Below are positions 20,681-31,091 of a DNA stretch of 64,000 nt, piece by piece (position 1 is the first letter of the stretch; each line of letters starts with the position of its first letter). The stretch covers positions 48,366,970-48,430,969 of the forward strand of contig OX393579.1 of assembly GCA_947652605.1 (NCBI GenBank), read 5' to 3'. The notes beneath the pieces were generated by a model. The model did no database searches and had not been told where the DNA came from. It saw only the letters and a list, made by a program, of their open reading frames with translations. The position numbers and the translations under genes were made by a program. The stretch comes from Elmis aenea (Eukaryota > Arthropoda > Insecta > Coleoptera > Elmidae).

Positions 20681-22206
20681 CATAAAGTGAGTCACTGTTT
20701 TAACAAATGACTATAAAATAAATTCAAAAATACATTAAGGTATGAATGTAATTCAGCAAGCATTTTATTAAAAGTAACGAAATACCAACCTGATTTAAAA
20801 AACTTAACAAAAAGCATTCAACAACAAAAATCGCATTAAAAACTCATATTTTAATTGTTATTGTAGGTACCTACTTAATTAATCTTGTTTGAAAAGTAAA
20901 CACATGTAATGTGCTATTATTATTTTTGTATAATTATATCTTTCTATAGATAAAATATTTAATATTTCTTTTAAAGTTTAGTTATGTATCTTTAGTTGTT
21001 GTTTAATTACAAGTTTCTGTTAGTAGTTAATAAAACATATTCATTTAATTTACAAATATTGTTATATTTACTCTTCATCTCCTCACAATCAGTAATGTTT
21101 TTTTTTTTCATTCATAATATTAACAACTTAGAAACACTACAACAAATGTCTTTAAGACTTTAATACTCCGTCATGTCATACTGGTTTCTGACAAGTTAAG
21201 CTTTTCAGTAAAGTTCCTGAGAAAAGGAATATGGTCCATTACCATAATGCATCTTGTACGGTGGCTTTAACTATAAAACTTTTGGCTGAAAAAAAGTAAC
21301 TTAGTATTCATCGCATTCACGTGATTTGACAATGCGCAAATTTTGGTTACTTTTGGAGAAATTTGCGAGGTAGAAAGTTCTTGTCTATGGAGAATATTGA
21401 CACATCAGTTCATGATTGTATTGCAAGTATTCCGAAAGAAGTTTGGTTGGAAACTTTTAAGGGAGAGAAAATATAAGTAGTGGAGCAACTTCTAAAGGGA
21501 ATTAGGTTTGAACATATTTAAACATTGTCTCAAAAAGATGTTTTTCATTCTCAGCAAATTAAGCTCGAACCTCGTATACCCTGCTGCTGTAAACACAACT
21601 AATTATTCGAAATTATGCAAATAGACGGTATCACATAAGTACGTGTGACAGTTCTTGTAGAAGCAACAGGTATCATAAACCTTTGATATCACATTCATAT
21701 CGCATGGAGCAACACAAAATAACCAAAACGAACGTTAAAATGGCTGACTCGTCTGCACGAGAGTTCTAACAGTGTTTTATGTTGTTTGGTAATTACATAC
21801 AGTGCGCTGTACGTACTAATATTACATTTTTAGTTAACGCTGATTACCTTCGTTAACGGCCAGCTTCGTTTAATTAAACAGTTGCAGCTACAACTTGCAT
21901 CTTTAGTTTCGTTTCATTTCATGTAACTTGATAGCGTTGCTCGAAACATTGGGAGAATCTATTATGGCTGGAAATTGGGAGAACTAGACGTGCCGAAGTT
22001 TTTAATTTGAATACAACCCACTTTGAAACCGTTTTTTAAGCAAAATATGAGCTGTTTATTTTGAAAGTGGCACACTTTTTGTGAAAAATGAGTTAAAGCT
22101 GTTTACGATTACAAAAATGTATGGTATGTTTATCCACAAACATTTTACTTGCAACCTTTTTTAAAATCATTACTATTTTCGTTAGTAGAAATTTTATTGT
22201 TAATAA
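20681..22206. other. No recognised gene
   Basis: Possibly includes the lost 3' part of the hAT relic. No clear opposite terminus or coding block was found. Confidence 0.45.
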
Positions 22207-22722
22207 TAACCTCAAATAACTTTTTGACAAAAATTAAATTTTTTATTAAGTGTGCCGTGACCCGCATAAATTGAATTTTATTATGTCAAAAAGTGTCAGA
22301 AAAACGGTTTTGTAAATTTTAATTGACATTTGGGCTGCTTTAATAGACCTTAAAGGATGCGAAATTGGTTTTTTGACAAAAAATCTATTTTTTTTAAATG
22401 GAACGATAGTGGCGCATGCGGTTATTTAAATAGAGTATTTTCTGGCGAATTCAACAACGCCAATAACTTGGTATTTTTATTAGGAGCAGGCATTAAACAT
22501 TTCAAATTATTGTAAGATTTTGGTAAGATATCCTAATAATCATAGTTGACTATGCCAAATGGCAACAAAACAAATGCTTTTTTTGTGTGCTTTTTTTACA
22601 AAACCGTTTTTCGGACACTTGTTAACAAAATAAAATTTAATTTATGCGTTAATTTATGCGGGTCACGGCACACTTAATAAAAAATTTAATTTTTGTCAAA
22701 AAATTATTTGAGGTTATAAAAA
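22207..22722. repeat. Long inverted repeat (about 120-bp arms)
   Basis: 22207-22317 (ACCTCAAATAACTTTTTGAC, GTGCCGTGACCCGCATAAAT) is the near complement of 22595-22722, with a spacer of about 280 bp. It looks like another palindromic transposon with eroded ends. No target duplication was identified. Confidence 0.75.
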
Positions 22723-22784
22723 TTAACCAAAATGGTATAGTTGTATCCAAAATCGTTTCCTCTTTCCAAAAATATAAAAATATA

Positions 22785-22967
22785 CAGGGTGTTCCATTTA
22801 AAATAAAAAAGTTATGGTCATTTCCGGCGAAACCGGAAGTGAAACAAAAGTTAAAACATGTTCAAATAATCCAGTTTTTTTGCAAATGTTACATGTCTAA
22901 AATTTCATTTGTCTAAATTCAAAACTAAAGAAAAAAAGGGGGTGAGCCTGATTTCAGTTACACCCGG
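22785..22967. mobile_element. 183-bp element with CAGGGTG and CCGGGTG ends
   Basis: The left end CAGGGTGTTCCATTTAAA follows TA. The right end GTTACACCCGG is followed by TA at 22968. The two termini belong to different subfamilies of the TA-flanked group. The 86-codon ORF across it is incidental. Confidence 0.55.
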
Positions 22968-23001
22968 TATAATGAAATACATTATCAAAATTACTTAAAG
23001 G

Positions 23002-23385
23002 TTTGTTCCAACAAGTTCACGGACCATGCGACGGACTGTTAGGATTCTGCGCAGTATCAATATCGCGTTCTATCACAGACTCTGACAGTTCACCGGACGG
23101 TCAGTCATTCGTTCCATCAACTCTCAAATCAACTCATGTACTGGTTTGCGGACGATCAAAACAGTCCATGAACGAAGGACGAACTCTTGCTGGGATTTTT
23201 ACACGCATGCGCTGTTCATAGTTAACGTGAGCTCTGGTAGTTATCTGCTATGCATCGCCCTCCCAATCCCATTTGGTACTGGATTCTTAAGGTGTTTACC
23301 CTTGCGATGCGCTCATTTTTATGAACCCAATAGACACAAATGTCATTTGCAGTTAGGCGAGTCGTAAAAGCGTTCCAACAACGGC
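23002..23385 (+). repeat. Dispersed repeat R, longer copy
   Basis: Starts GGTTTGTTCCAACAAG and carries the segment shared with 2389-2560, here uninterrupted through CAGTCCATGAACGAAGG. A second GCGTTCCAACAACGG motif lies near 23370. It is GC-richer than its surroundings. The 72- and 73-codon ORFs are not recognisable proteins. Nature unknown. Confidence 0.6.
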
Positions 23386-23613
23386 TTATTCTGGCCAATA
23401 CATTTATTAGTACTTACATAGTTCACGCATGCGAATAAACCAGTTCTTGTATGTACTTATTCATGAATTGGTTTTAAATCGCTTGTTGCAACAAACCTTA
23501 TGTTATATAATTTATTCATTAGTTTTCTTTAAAATTAGTCTTATTAAACATCACTTCAGTAAAAAAAACATTGGACAAAATCAAAATAAGTTTGTAGTTT
23601 TTATAAACTATTA

Positions 23614-23822
23614 ATTTTGAAAGTGGCTTAAGTCACTTTACAGTAATGAAAAATGACGATTTGTTAACGTCTGTGCGAAATTATGTATATTGAGAAAAAT
23701 ATACGTAACCGAGATAACAAATATAATCTCTATAATTAGCATAAATATTTTTATTAATATAAAAATGAAAAACAGTTAATATCTTAAAATAACATAGAAG
23801 TGACTTATGCCACTTTGAAAAT
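23614..23822. mobile_element. 209-bp MITE, ATTTTGAAAGTGGC ends
   Basis: 25-bp terminal inverted repeats (ATTTTGAAAGTGGCTTAAGT at left; its complement with two mismatches at 23798-23822). AT-rich interior with no coding capacity. No convincing target duplication. Confidence 0.65.
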
Positions 23823-25685
23823 AAAGCACTCCTATTTTATACTGCCGCAAATTTAAAAAAGCAGTTGTAGTAACAGGAGAAAGATTAAATTTTTTTAAGG
23901 GCACCGACCTTAATTAATGACTGTATTGATTGGTGCAAATAAATGTAATTTTTCTCAAACATCTTTATATGATATTCGTAGCACTAACAACTATAGCCTG
24001 AAATCTTGCGAAAAATGAAACAAAAAAACGCTCTATGTACAATTTTTCGCAAACCAAAATATCACTTGTGTTATTGTGTATTGATTTCATTGTATTTGAA
24101 TTAAAAATTAGTTGAGTGGATTTGTTTGCGTTTGTGAACGTTGATTCGGTAAATATAAATCAACACTGAGCTCGTGGTCAGTGTTTAGTTCAGCGGAAAT
24201 TCATAAGGTAGGCAAATCGATGAAACCATTTGTTTCAGATCGGCTTATCGGCCCATCTGCTTTCATATTGGTTACACAAGGAATTTGAATTATCTACAAA
24301 CAAGGGCGCGTTTAATTCCGTGAGAGTTGATTCAAAAAATTTGAATTATCCGAGATGTGTTTTTCCATACAAAATGCACAGTTTTCGGATTGTGTAAAAA
24401 AATGCCAAATAACGTTCTATTTTCATCTTTAAGCTATATGTTTATCTTATTGTGTACCTAATGAGTGTTCTATTTAAAAAAATTGACTTATTATTCGTGT
24501 TTGAAGTTTAATCGATTGGACCGAGAATAAAAAACACCCTGTGTATTATTTTAAAATTGTAACTTGTCAGCAATCACTATGATACTATTGTCGAACAAAG
24601 TTTCAAAGGAATTCGTTCTGAAATTGCTATGTTGTGAAATCTCAATATTTTCTTTGAGTCCTGTTTCTGTCAAAATTTTCATAAACACTTAAATAACTCA
24701 AAAACGACTGAATTTAGATACATAAAATTCTATACATTTTGAAAGACAATTTAATTCTGCATCTAAAAAGTGCAAAATATACAGGGTGTTCTATTTAAGA
24801 AAACAAAGTGACGTATCGGTACGCAAAAACAAAACACTGTGTATAATTGAAAATAATTTTAGGTTATGTAGTAAATTACCACAAACAACTTTTATTCGAA
24901 ACTTTTTTTTTGTAAAATTATCGCAAGACGATATATTGATCCGTTACGTTACTTTTTGTACACTCTGTATATGTATAACTCACTAATCAAACTGTTTTTA
25001 AGACTAGATCCAGCAAAAACACAAAGAATCAGCCATTATTCATTTTTCATACCAAACCTCTTGACAATGTAACGGATTAGTTTTCATTTGAAATATGGAT
25101 GATATTACTTCTATTTTCTTCGCATCCTCACATAAAATTTACGTCCTTTATTTTCGATCCGTTTTCATCTCGGCAATAACATCTTGAATGATCAACTATC
25201 AAATCTCTTTTAACAATCGAAAGCAGATGAGCAGGTCATAAATCAAATAGAAACCGCATCACGGATCCAAATGTTTTAAGATTCGCAAACGGTGCAGAGC
25301 TACTTCGGTCGCCTTCTTGTAACAAGACTTCTGAAATCAATCAAAAGTCGATTTGTGAAATACCGCGAAAACCCGTTATTCAATTGTAGTTTGCACATAA
25401 ATGGAGATTTTTACACATAAATTACATATTGATGTTGAATTGAGCGTTTTTCGAATATGTTCGGATTGGTCTGGTTTAGTGTATTTGAACAATTGCGCTA
25501 ATTGCCGAATGAAAACAAGTGGATTTTGAATAGCATAAAACAAGTCATGCCGTATGTTACAAAAATATCTATCCACAACATGTGATTCGTTTTTTATGAA
25601 GTCCATTTTTGAAAAATGAAGACGACAAATAAATTACACATAATTTAGTATGAACTTTTAATTTGTAAACAATTTATCTTCTATA
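23823..25685. other. No gene; two stray CAGGGTG-type termini
   Basis: Isolated AACACCCTGTGTA near 24533 and TACAGGGTGTTCTATTTAAG near 24780 mark degraded members of the TA-flanked family. No recognisable coding. Confidence 0.5.
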
Positions 25686-25687
25686 TA

Positions 25688-26121
25688 CAGGGTGTTTCTT
25701 AAGTATATTGCAAAAAAAATTTGGAGGTGATTCCTGATCGAAAATTTGGAGGAGTCTTGCATGTAAAATTTTTTCCTTAGACGTCTCCTTTCGGAGTTAC
25801 AACCCCCTAAAGGGGAGCGGAAAAATTAGGTTTTTATTTTATTTCTTAAATTTGGATAAATGTAGGAGTGCAATATTCGGTAGATGTTTTATACTTATAA
25901 AAAGGTTTTCCATAGTAATATTTTTAATTATCACCCACCTTCACAGGGGGCTGAAAAAAACGCCCCAATTTGTTTTTTTATCAGAACTTTTTGGAAGCTT
26001 AAAAATTTTAATTTAAAAAAAAAGAAGACGTCTAAGGAAACAATTTTATATGAAAGACCCCTCTTAATTTGTAATCAGGAATCGCCTCCTGAAGTTTTTT
26101 GCAATACTAAGAAACACCCTG
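25688..26121. mobile_element. 434-bp palindromic MITE, CAGGGTGTTTCTTA ends
   Basis: TIRs of roughly 100 bp: CAGGGTGTTTCTTAAGTATA against the complement of ACTAAGAAACACCCTG, continuing through GGAGGTGATTCCTGATC. TA duplication at 25686-25687 and 26122-26123. Its interior (TTCCATAGTAAT...CCACCTTCA) is related to the inverted repeat at 50640-51360. Confidence 0.85.
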
Positions 26122-26123
26122 TA

Positions 26124-26388
26124 TATAAAAGAGCTTGTTTGTGTGTATGTTTGTTTGTTTGCTATAGAATCCTAGGTCCGTTGACCGATCGGGACCAAAT
26201 TTTGCACAGTTGCTATTTAGGACCTAACGGATTAAACAGCCGGGACGTCTGGGAACGGCCGTCGAGCGCGAGCGCGCAGCGCGAGTAGTCTGTGATTGAT
26301 AATCTGGGAACGACCGCCGATCGCGAGCAGTCTGTTATTGATAAAAGTGAATTGTAATCACCCGTGCAACGCCGGGTAAATCAGCTAG
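26124..26388 (+). mobile_element. Helitron-like non-autonomous element (3' end clear)
   Basis: The 3' end has a short hairpin (ACCCG...CGGGT, 26360-26377), then AAATCAG and CTAG at 26385-26388 followed by T, as expected for Helitron 3' termini. The 5' part starts TATAAAAGAGCTTGTTTGTG and directly abuts the TIR of the preceding MITE; a canonical TC start is not visible. GC-rich interior with GAGCGCGAGCGCGCAGCGCG. No coding region. Confidence 0.68.
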
Positions 26389-26614
26389 TAATTTAAATTT
26401 TAAGATATCCACATGCTTTGACCAATTAAAAATTCCTCAGTAAATGACATTCATTCATAATGAAACTGCTTTAAAGTCCATTTCCCGTAGTCTAATTAAA
26501 CGCTTGGCAAGCTAAGGAGTAAAGCGGTGACATTTTACAATTAAATTTGCCGTGAATACCAAAATCAACGAGTTTATAAAAAAAACTTAAATGTAATTTG
26601 CAAATGTAACTATA

Positions 26615-26872
26615 CCGAGCGCGGTGGATGATTGGTAAGAACCTAGCGAGTGATCGGGAGGTCTTGGGTTCGAATCCCGATGCCGCCTGTCATTGTAGGG
26701 GTTTCAGGTGGTTTCTCCTACCTACTATGCGCAAATGCTATGACAGTACTAGTACTTGCACCTACCCTCTTTCCTTACCCACCTCATCCTTGTTCCCTCC
26801 TCCTCCACTTCGGTGATTAGCCATAACAGCAAAAAGATACCGAAGTAAAACAAATGAGATAAAGAGAAAGAA
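26615..26872 (+). mobile_element. tRNA-derived SINE with 9-bp target duplication
   Basis: GTAACTATA flanks both sides (26606-26614 and 26873-26881). The head carries an A-box-like TGGATGATTGG (26625-26635) and a perfect B box GGTTCGAATCC (26667-26677), an internal RNA polymerase III promoter at tRNA spacing. A 180-bp body unrelated to tRNA follows, with a pyrimidine-rich stretch (CTCCTCCTCCACTTC) and an A-rich tail (AAATGAGATAAAGAGAAAG). It was transcribed by Pol III and would have relied on a LINE for retrotransposition. No other copy exists in this window. Confidence 0.82.
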
Positions 26873-26881
26873 GTAACTATA

Positions 26882-27560
26882 GAGGGTGATTCAAATTCGA
26901 GTTTATGCACGGGGATCTCGCTTATGATAATAGCTAGAGTATAGGTTTAAATTTGGAAAAGTTACTAAATTCTCGAATGACTCGGCAAACTGCAATTCTT
27001 AGGTCTTCTGCAGGGTCACAATTTTGATTGTAGGCCTTGTAAAATTAACATATCCCCACAAAAACATTTAACTTGTTGATTGGTTGCCATGGAAACGTTA
27101 TAAACTAGAACGACCGGCCTACGTGATTTATGGTGGTTATTGCTCAAAACGCAATTTTTTCAAATTTGACAATGAATGTAGAAGTAAATTACCATGTGTG
27201 ATAGGTACATTAATGAATTCAGAAAAACAGATTCTATTTGATTATGTAAATAGCAAAAATGGCGCCTATAAGAAAAAATTAAGTTGGTTGTCATAGGAAA
27301 AAAACGAACGATAGCTTTTTGTTTTTATCATTCAATTGTTTCAAAATTACCGCTGTCTACCTTCATAGCCTACACGAACAAATTACGCTGCCCTAATAAT
27401 TTACAATAAAATCGCGATTTAGGTATAAAATATGGTGAATATTTTTGAAAGACAATCAAATTTTCTACAAGACTATGTAACAACATATAGCGTGTTGTAT
27501 TTAAGACAAATGAGTTATCGATGTTTAAAGTTTCACGGTTCACAGTTTTTTAAGTTTAAA
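26882..27560. mobile_element. Degraded fragments of CAGGGTG palindromes
   Basis: AGGGTGATTCAAATTCGAG at 26885 resembles a type-A terminus. 27320-27535 matches the right arm of the 2784-4616 hairpin (TTACCGCTGTCTACCTTCAT, GAGTTATCGATGTTTAAAG). Neither has a partner arm. The 70-codon ORF is incidental. Confidence 0.55.
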
Positions 27561-27949
27561 CATTTGATCATAGTTTTAATTTTAAGTAAAGCAACTTGAT
27601 TTGCCAGTTTCTTGTGCATTATCTCTATCGAGCCGATAAGGCTCAATGTAAATTGACGTCACTTCCGTGGATATACGTTGCACAAAAGTACGTCTTCCAG
27701 GAAACCTTTTAATACAGCTGGAATTTTTTGTTGCTCGTTACATAAAGTATTTTGCTTGTTAAAAATTCACTTTATATGGAAATGGATGTTTTAAACATCT
27801 AAGAACACACGATTATTTTTCTGAAAGTATCGGTAGCTTGTGTGCTTATGTTTAAAATTCTGGGTATTTGAAATGTAAAACTATTGATGAAACTTGCTGT
27901 GTAGGTCTGAGTATTGTTTTATACAAACGTAGTTTGTTGCTCCTAGATA

Positions 27950-28410
27950 ACTGTTTTGCTCTTATTAGGTTATTTAAAGCTCCTGCACTTTTGTTGGGTT
28001 TCAGTATTCAAGTTTATGTTTTTTTCTTCTTCCATTCTGTTTGTGAGTAGTGTCCTTAAGTACACAAATTCTTTTACCTCCTCAAATTCCCCTGCCACTA
28101 GCCTGTCTTTCATTGTTCGTTGTACTATTCTCATTAGCTTGGTCCTATATTTGTTTATCCTTAATCCCATTTTTGTGCTGTTTCTGCCATTCTGCTTGTA
28201 ATCTCTCCTAGTTCTTTCAAGGTTCTTTTCACTCTTCCGTCCCTTACTATTTTTTCCAAAACTACGTTGAATATGAGGGCTGGTATCCCTGTCTAAACCC
28301 TGTTCCTATCTCAAATTCTTCCGTTGATCTGAATCCTGCTTGATGTCCCTTTCAATGTATGTCATTTTGAGCAATCTGATTAGTTTGGTTGGTATCTTGA
28401 ACTTTAATTA
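27950..28410 (-). pseudogene. Decayed non-LTR reverse transcriptase fragment
   Basis: On the minus strand, upstream blocks read PTKLIRLLKMTYIE near 28400 and, in shifted frames, STEEFEIGTGFRQ-like and IFNVVLEKIVRDGRVKR-like segments. The final frame gives MGLRINKYRTKLMRIVQR, RLVAGEFEEVKEFVYL and TLLTNRMEE. These correspond to the RT thumb region (motifs D and E) of the RT group also seen at 59484-60409. The FADD active-site block is missing, apparently by a deletion between VKR and MGLR. Not functional. Confidence 0.72.
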
Positions 28411-28450
28411 TAGTAAATAAAAATCTGTCAGCTCTATAGATTGTAATTAA

Positions 28451-28604
28451 TGGGTCAATCTAAACAGATGAATCTTCCTTAGGTGTAAGCATATTTTACT
28501 GTGGTTACCATTGTTGCTATTGAGATTATGATTGTTATTAACAAAGGTAACCATAGTAAAATGTGTTTACACCTAAAGAAGATTCATCTGTTTAGAATGA
28601 CCCA
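28451..28604. mobile_element. 154-bp palindromic MITE, TGGGTCA ends
   Basis: TIRs of about 40 bp: TGGGTCAATCTAAACAGATG at left, CATCTGTTTAGAATGACCCA at right. The interior is an imperfect palindrome around TGGTTACC...GGTAACCA. No coding capacity. The target duplication is ambiguous. Confidence 0.78.
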
Positions 28605-29805
28605 TAGGGTATAGTTTTGGATAGGTTATGTTATATTATGTTATGTTATGTTAGGTTAGGGCTAATAAGTATGATATTTCTGATTTCCTCAAGTAAAAAG
28701 TTTGACAATTGGCATATCTGACATTTTATTTTAATTGACACTTATTACTTTTATTAAGAAAGTAGGTAAATCCTCATTCTTTTAAAGGCACTTTTATTTT
28801 TTTATTATTTTCGCGGAGGTGGTCTCCTTTCGGGTTCCTGTACTGCGACCTATTGATCTCAAAAAACGCACTTTTAAGCCTGTGATAAATTTTTTAGAGC
28901 AATTCTTATGAAACCATGAAAAGTCAAAAACAAGCAGTAGGTATATTATAGTTAATTTAGGAAATATTAGCAACCATTAGCAAAAAAACCTTAAATTGGT
29001 TTAGACTTAATAAAAAAGTCCTAAAACTAGCTATAAATGAAATATAACATTTGCATTTTTTTGAATTATAGTACATTTTGTGAAAAACTTAGAACATAGT
29101 GTTTTCATAAAGTAGTACATTTTAATATACTGACTGTAAAAATAAAATAAATTTAACTATTCGTGCATCGGGAGAGTCAACACGTATTTATATTTTAAAC
29201 GTTTAATATTTCACGTTCAACTCTTCTCGATTAAGGACTGGCTATGTCACACAATAGTGCCAATAAAATTCGTTCGAATGGTTTTTATTATAAAAAACTG
29301 AGTTTTACTTTATATTTAATGCTGCAGCAAAATCTTAATTATTTCTTTAGAACATTTTTATCTTAGATTGTTTAGTTTAAATCAAATATTAACGTTCTGT
29401 GTGTTTTTTCAAATAAAGGCACCAGAATCGTATTACTTCTGTATGACGATTCTTTTATTTGATTTATCCGAACGTATTTCTTTAAACTGATTTCGGCGAT
29501 GTTTATTACTGCGTCTAAGGATGAGAGGTACCTAAACCAATAACGTTTTTTTAGAGCACTCGAGTTGATATTATAGCTATAAGCAAGAAGCTAAATGTCA
29601 ATTGGATTCTTAGAAATTGGCGGAGTAATTTCATTGTGTGAAGTAAATAAGAGTGGCATTCAGGTCATGGAATGAAATACTAGGTCGAATCTGAAAATTT
29701 TAAGACATAAATAAATAAAAATGTGTAATATAACTGTAGCTCACTGCATACAGTACTATCGTACACGATGCGTTACTGGTTTAACTTGCTGCTATGCCTT
29801 TTTAC
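28605..29805. other. No gene; short TTATG/TTAGG-like tandem run
   Basis: 28629-28662 holds a TTATG-type run grading into GTTAGGTTAGGG. The rest is AT-rich and unrecognised. Confidence 0.5.
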
Positions 29806-29811
29806 TTGATA

Positions 29812-31007
29812 GCAGGGTTGAGCAGATTTAAATCAATTGATTTAAATCACGATTTAAATCATGATTTAAATCAAGTGATTTAAAAAAAAAATTATCAATA
29901 TAAATCACAGATTATATGAGTAGATACAATATAGTATTTATAATAAAACAAAATTGTATTACTATTAGTAATTAAATACACGAAATGGTGAATAAAACAT
30001 ATCAATTCGCTCTTGTAAAGTAATATTCATTGTGGAAATGCAATAATTCAAAAAATAAATGACAAGTTTTTGACGTTAGCGAAGTGAACAGTCAGTTTTT
30101 TCAATTTCCACGGCACTCTATTGCTTCAATACCGATTTGAAAAAAATGTCGAATATCTCGAAAAGTATGAGTTTTGGGTATAGGACATACCCAACAAAAT
30201 ATGAAGCTCTTTTAAAGACGAATTCGATGACATAAAAAAATACAGGGCTTCGCATTTGAAAAAATCGAGTTACGAGCTTTTAAAAATCATGGAAGTTGCC
30301 ACCTATTTATAAACACTCCTGTATGTATGATTCAATTTTTTTCATATCGAGCGAACAGAGAAATTTTTTCTGCATGTCCATACCAAATTAAAACTCTGTA
30401 CTTCAAAATAACTTCAGGAGAATTTTTTAAATAAAGACTTAAAACCTTGATTAATTTAGAAAATTATTATTTTTTTGTAACACCGTATAAAAACCTGTAG
30501 TATTTTATATTGATGCAAAGCTAAAATTAAGGCGGTCAAAAATATTAAATAAAAAATTGGGTGTTGTATTTGCAATATAAAAGTTGCTATTAGTTCCAGA
30601 AAGGTGATTCACCCTGTATATTTGAAAATATTTTTATTGTGTTGTTTAGAAAAGACTGTATAAAATAGCATTTGAATCAACTTCATATCTCAAGCCGTTT
30701 AGCCACAATTGACCGATCCCGCACTAATGACTCACCCTGTATATAATTAATTAAACATCACCATTTAGCACTGATTTTTTCAAAATTCTTAATCATTATA
30801 TTTAATTTTTCATTTTGACAAAAGTTCACCAATGAATTAAATATATTGGTTATTAAATATATTAGCACAAAACAGAAATAGCATGTGAACATGTCACAAA
30901 ATTCGATAATATGGTACATTTGATTTAAATTAAAAAAATCTGATTTAAATCAAATAAATCGATTTTTTTGATTTTTTTTTAAAAATCATGATTTTTATCC
31001 ACCCTGC
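29812..31007. mobile_element. 1196-bp element with GCAGGGT ends and 6-bp TTGATA duplication
   Basis: The left end GCAGGGTTGAGCAG is followed by tandem GATTTAAATCA-like repeats. The right end has the same repeats in inverted order, ending ATCCACCCTGC. TTGATA flanks both sides (29806-29811 and 31008-31013). The interior carries CAGGGTG-family fragments (GATTCACCCTG near 30609, GACTCACCCTG near 30732). No transposase. It shares its terminus style, length and 6-bp duplication with 31092-33075 and 36964-38148. Confidence 0.8.
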
Positions 31008-31091
31008 TTGATAGGATAAATTTATTTATTTGTTGTTTTGTATGTAATCTTAAGGTTTAAAATGTTTCTCGCAACACTAAATCGGTTTAAA

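Noticed and set aside
26618..26690. Functional tRNA gene
   Set aside because: Has A- and B-box-like motifs but no proper cloverleaf or anticodon arm, and it continues into a SINE body with target duplications.
28629..28662. Telomeric TTAGG array
   Set aside because: Only a couple of TTAGG units following TTATG variants; a short simple repeat rather than telomere sequence.
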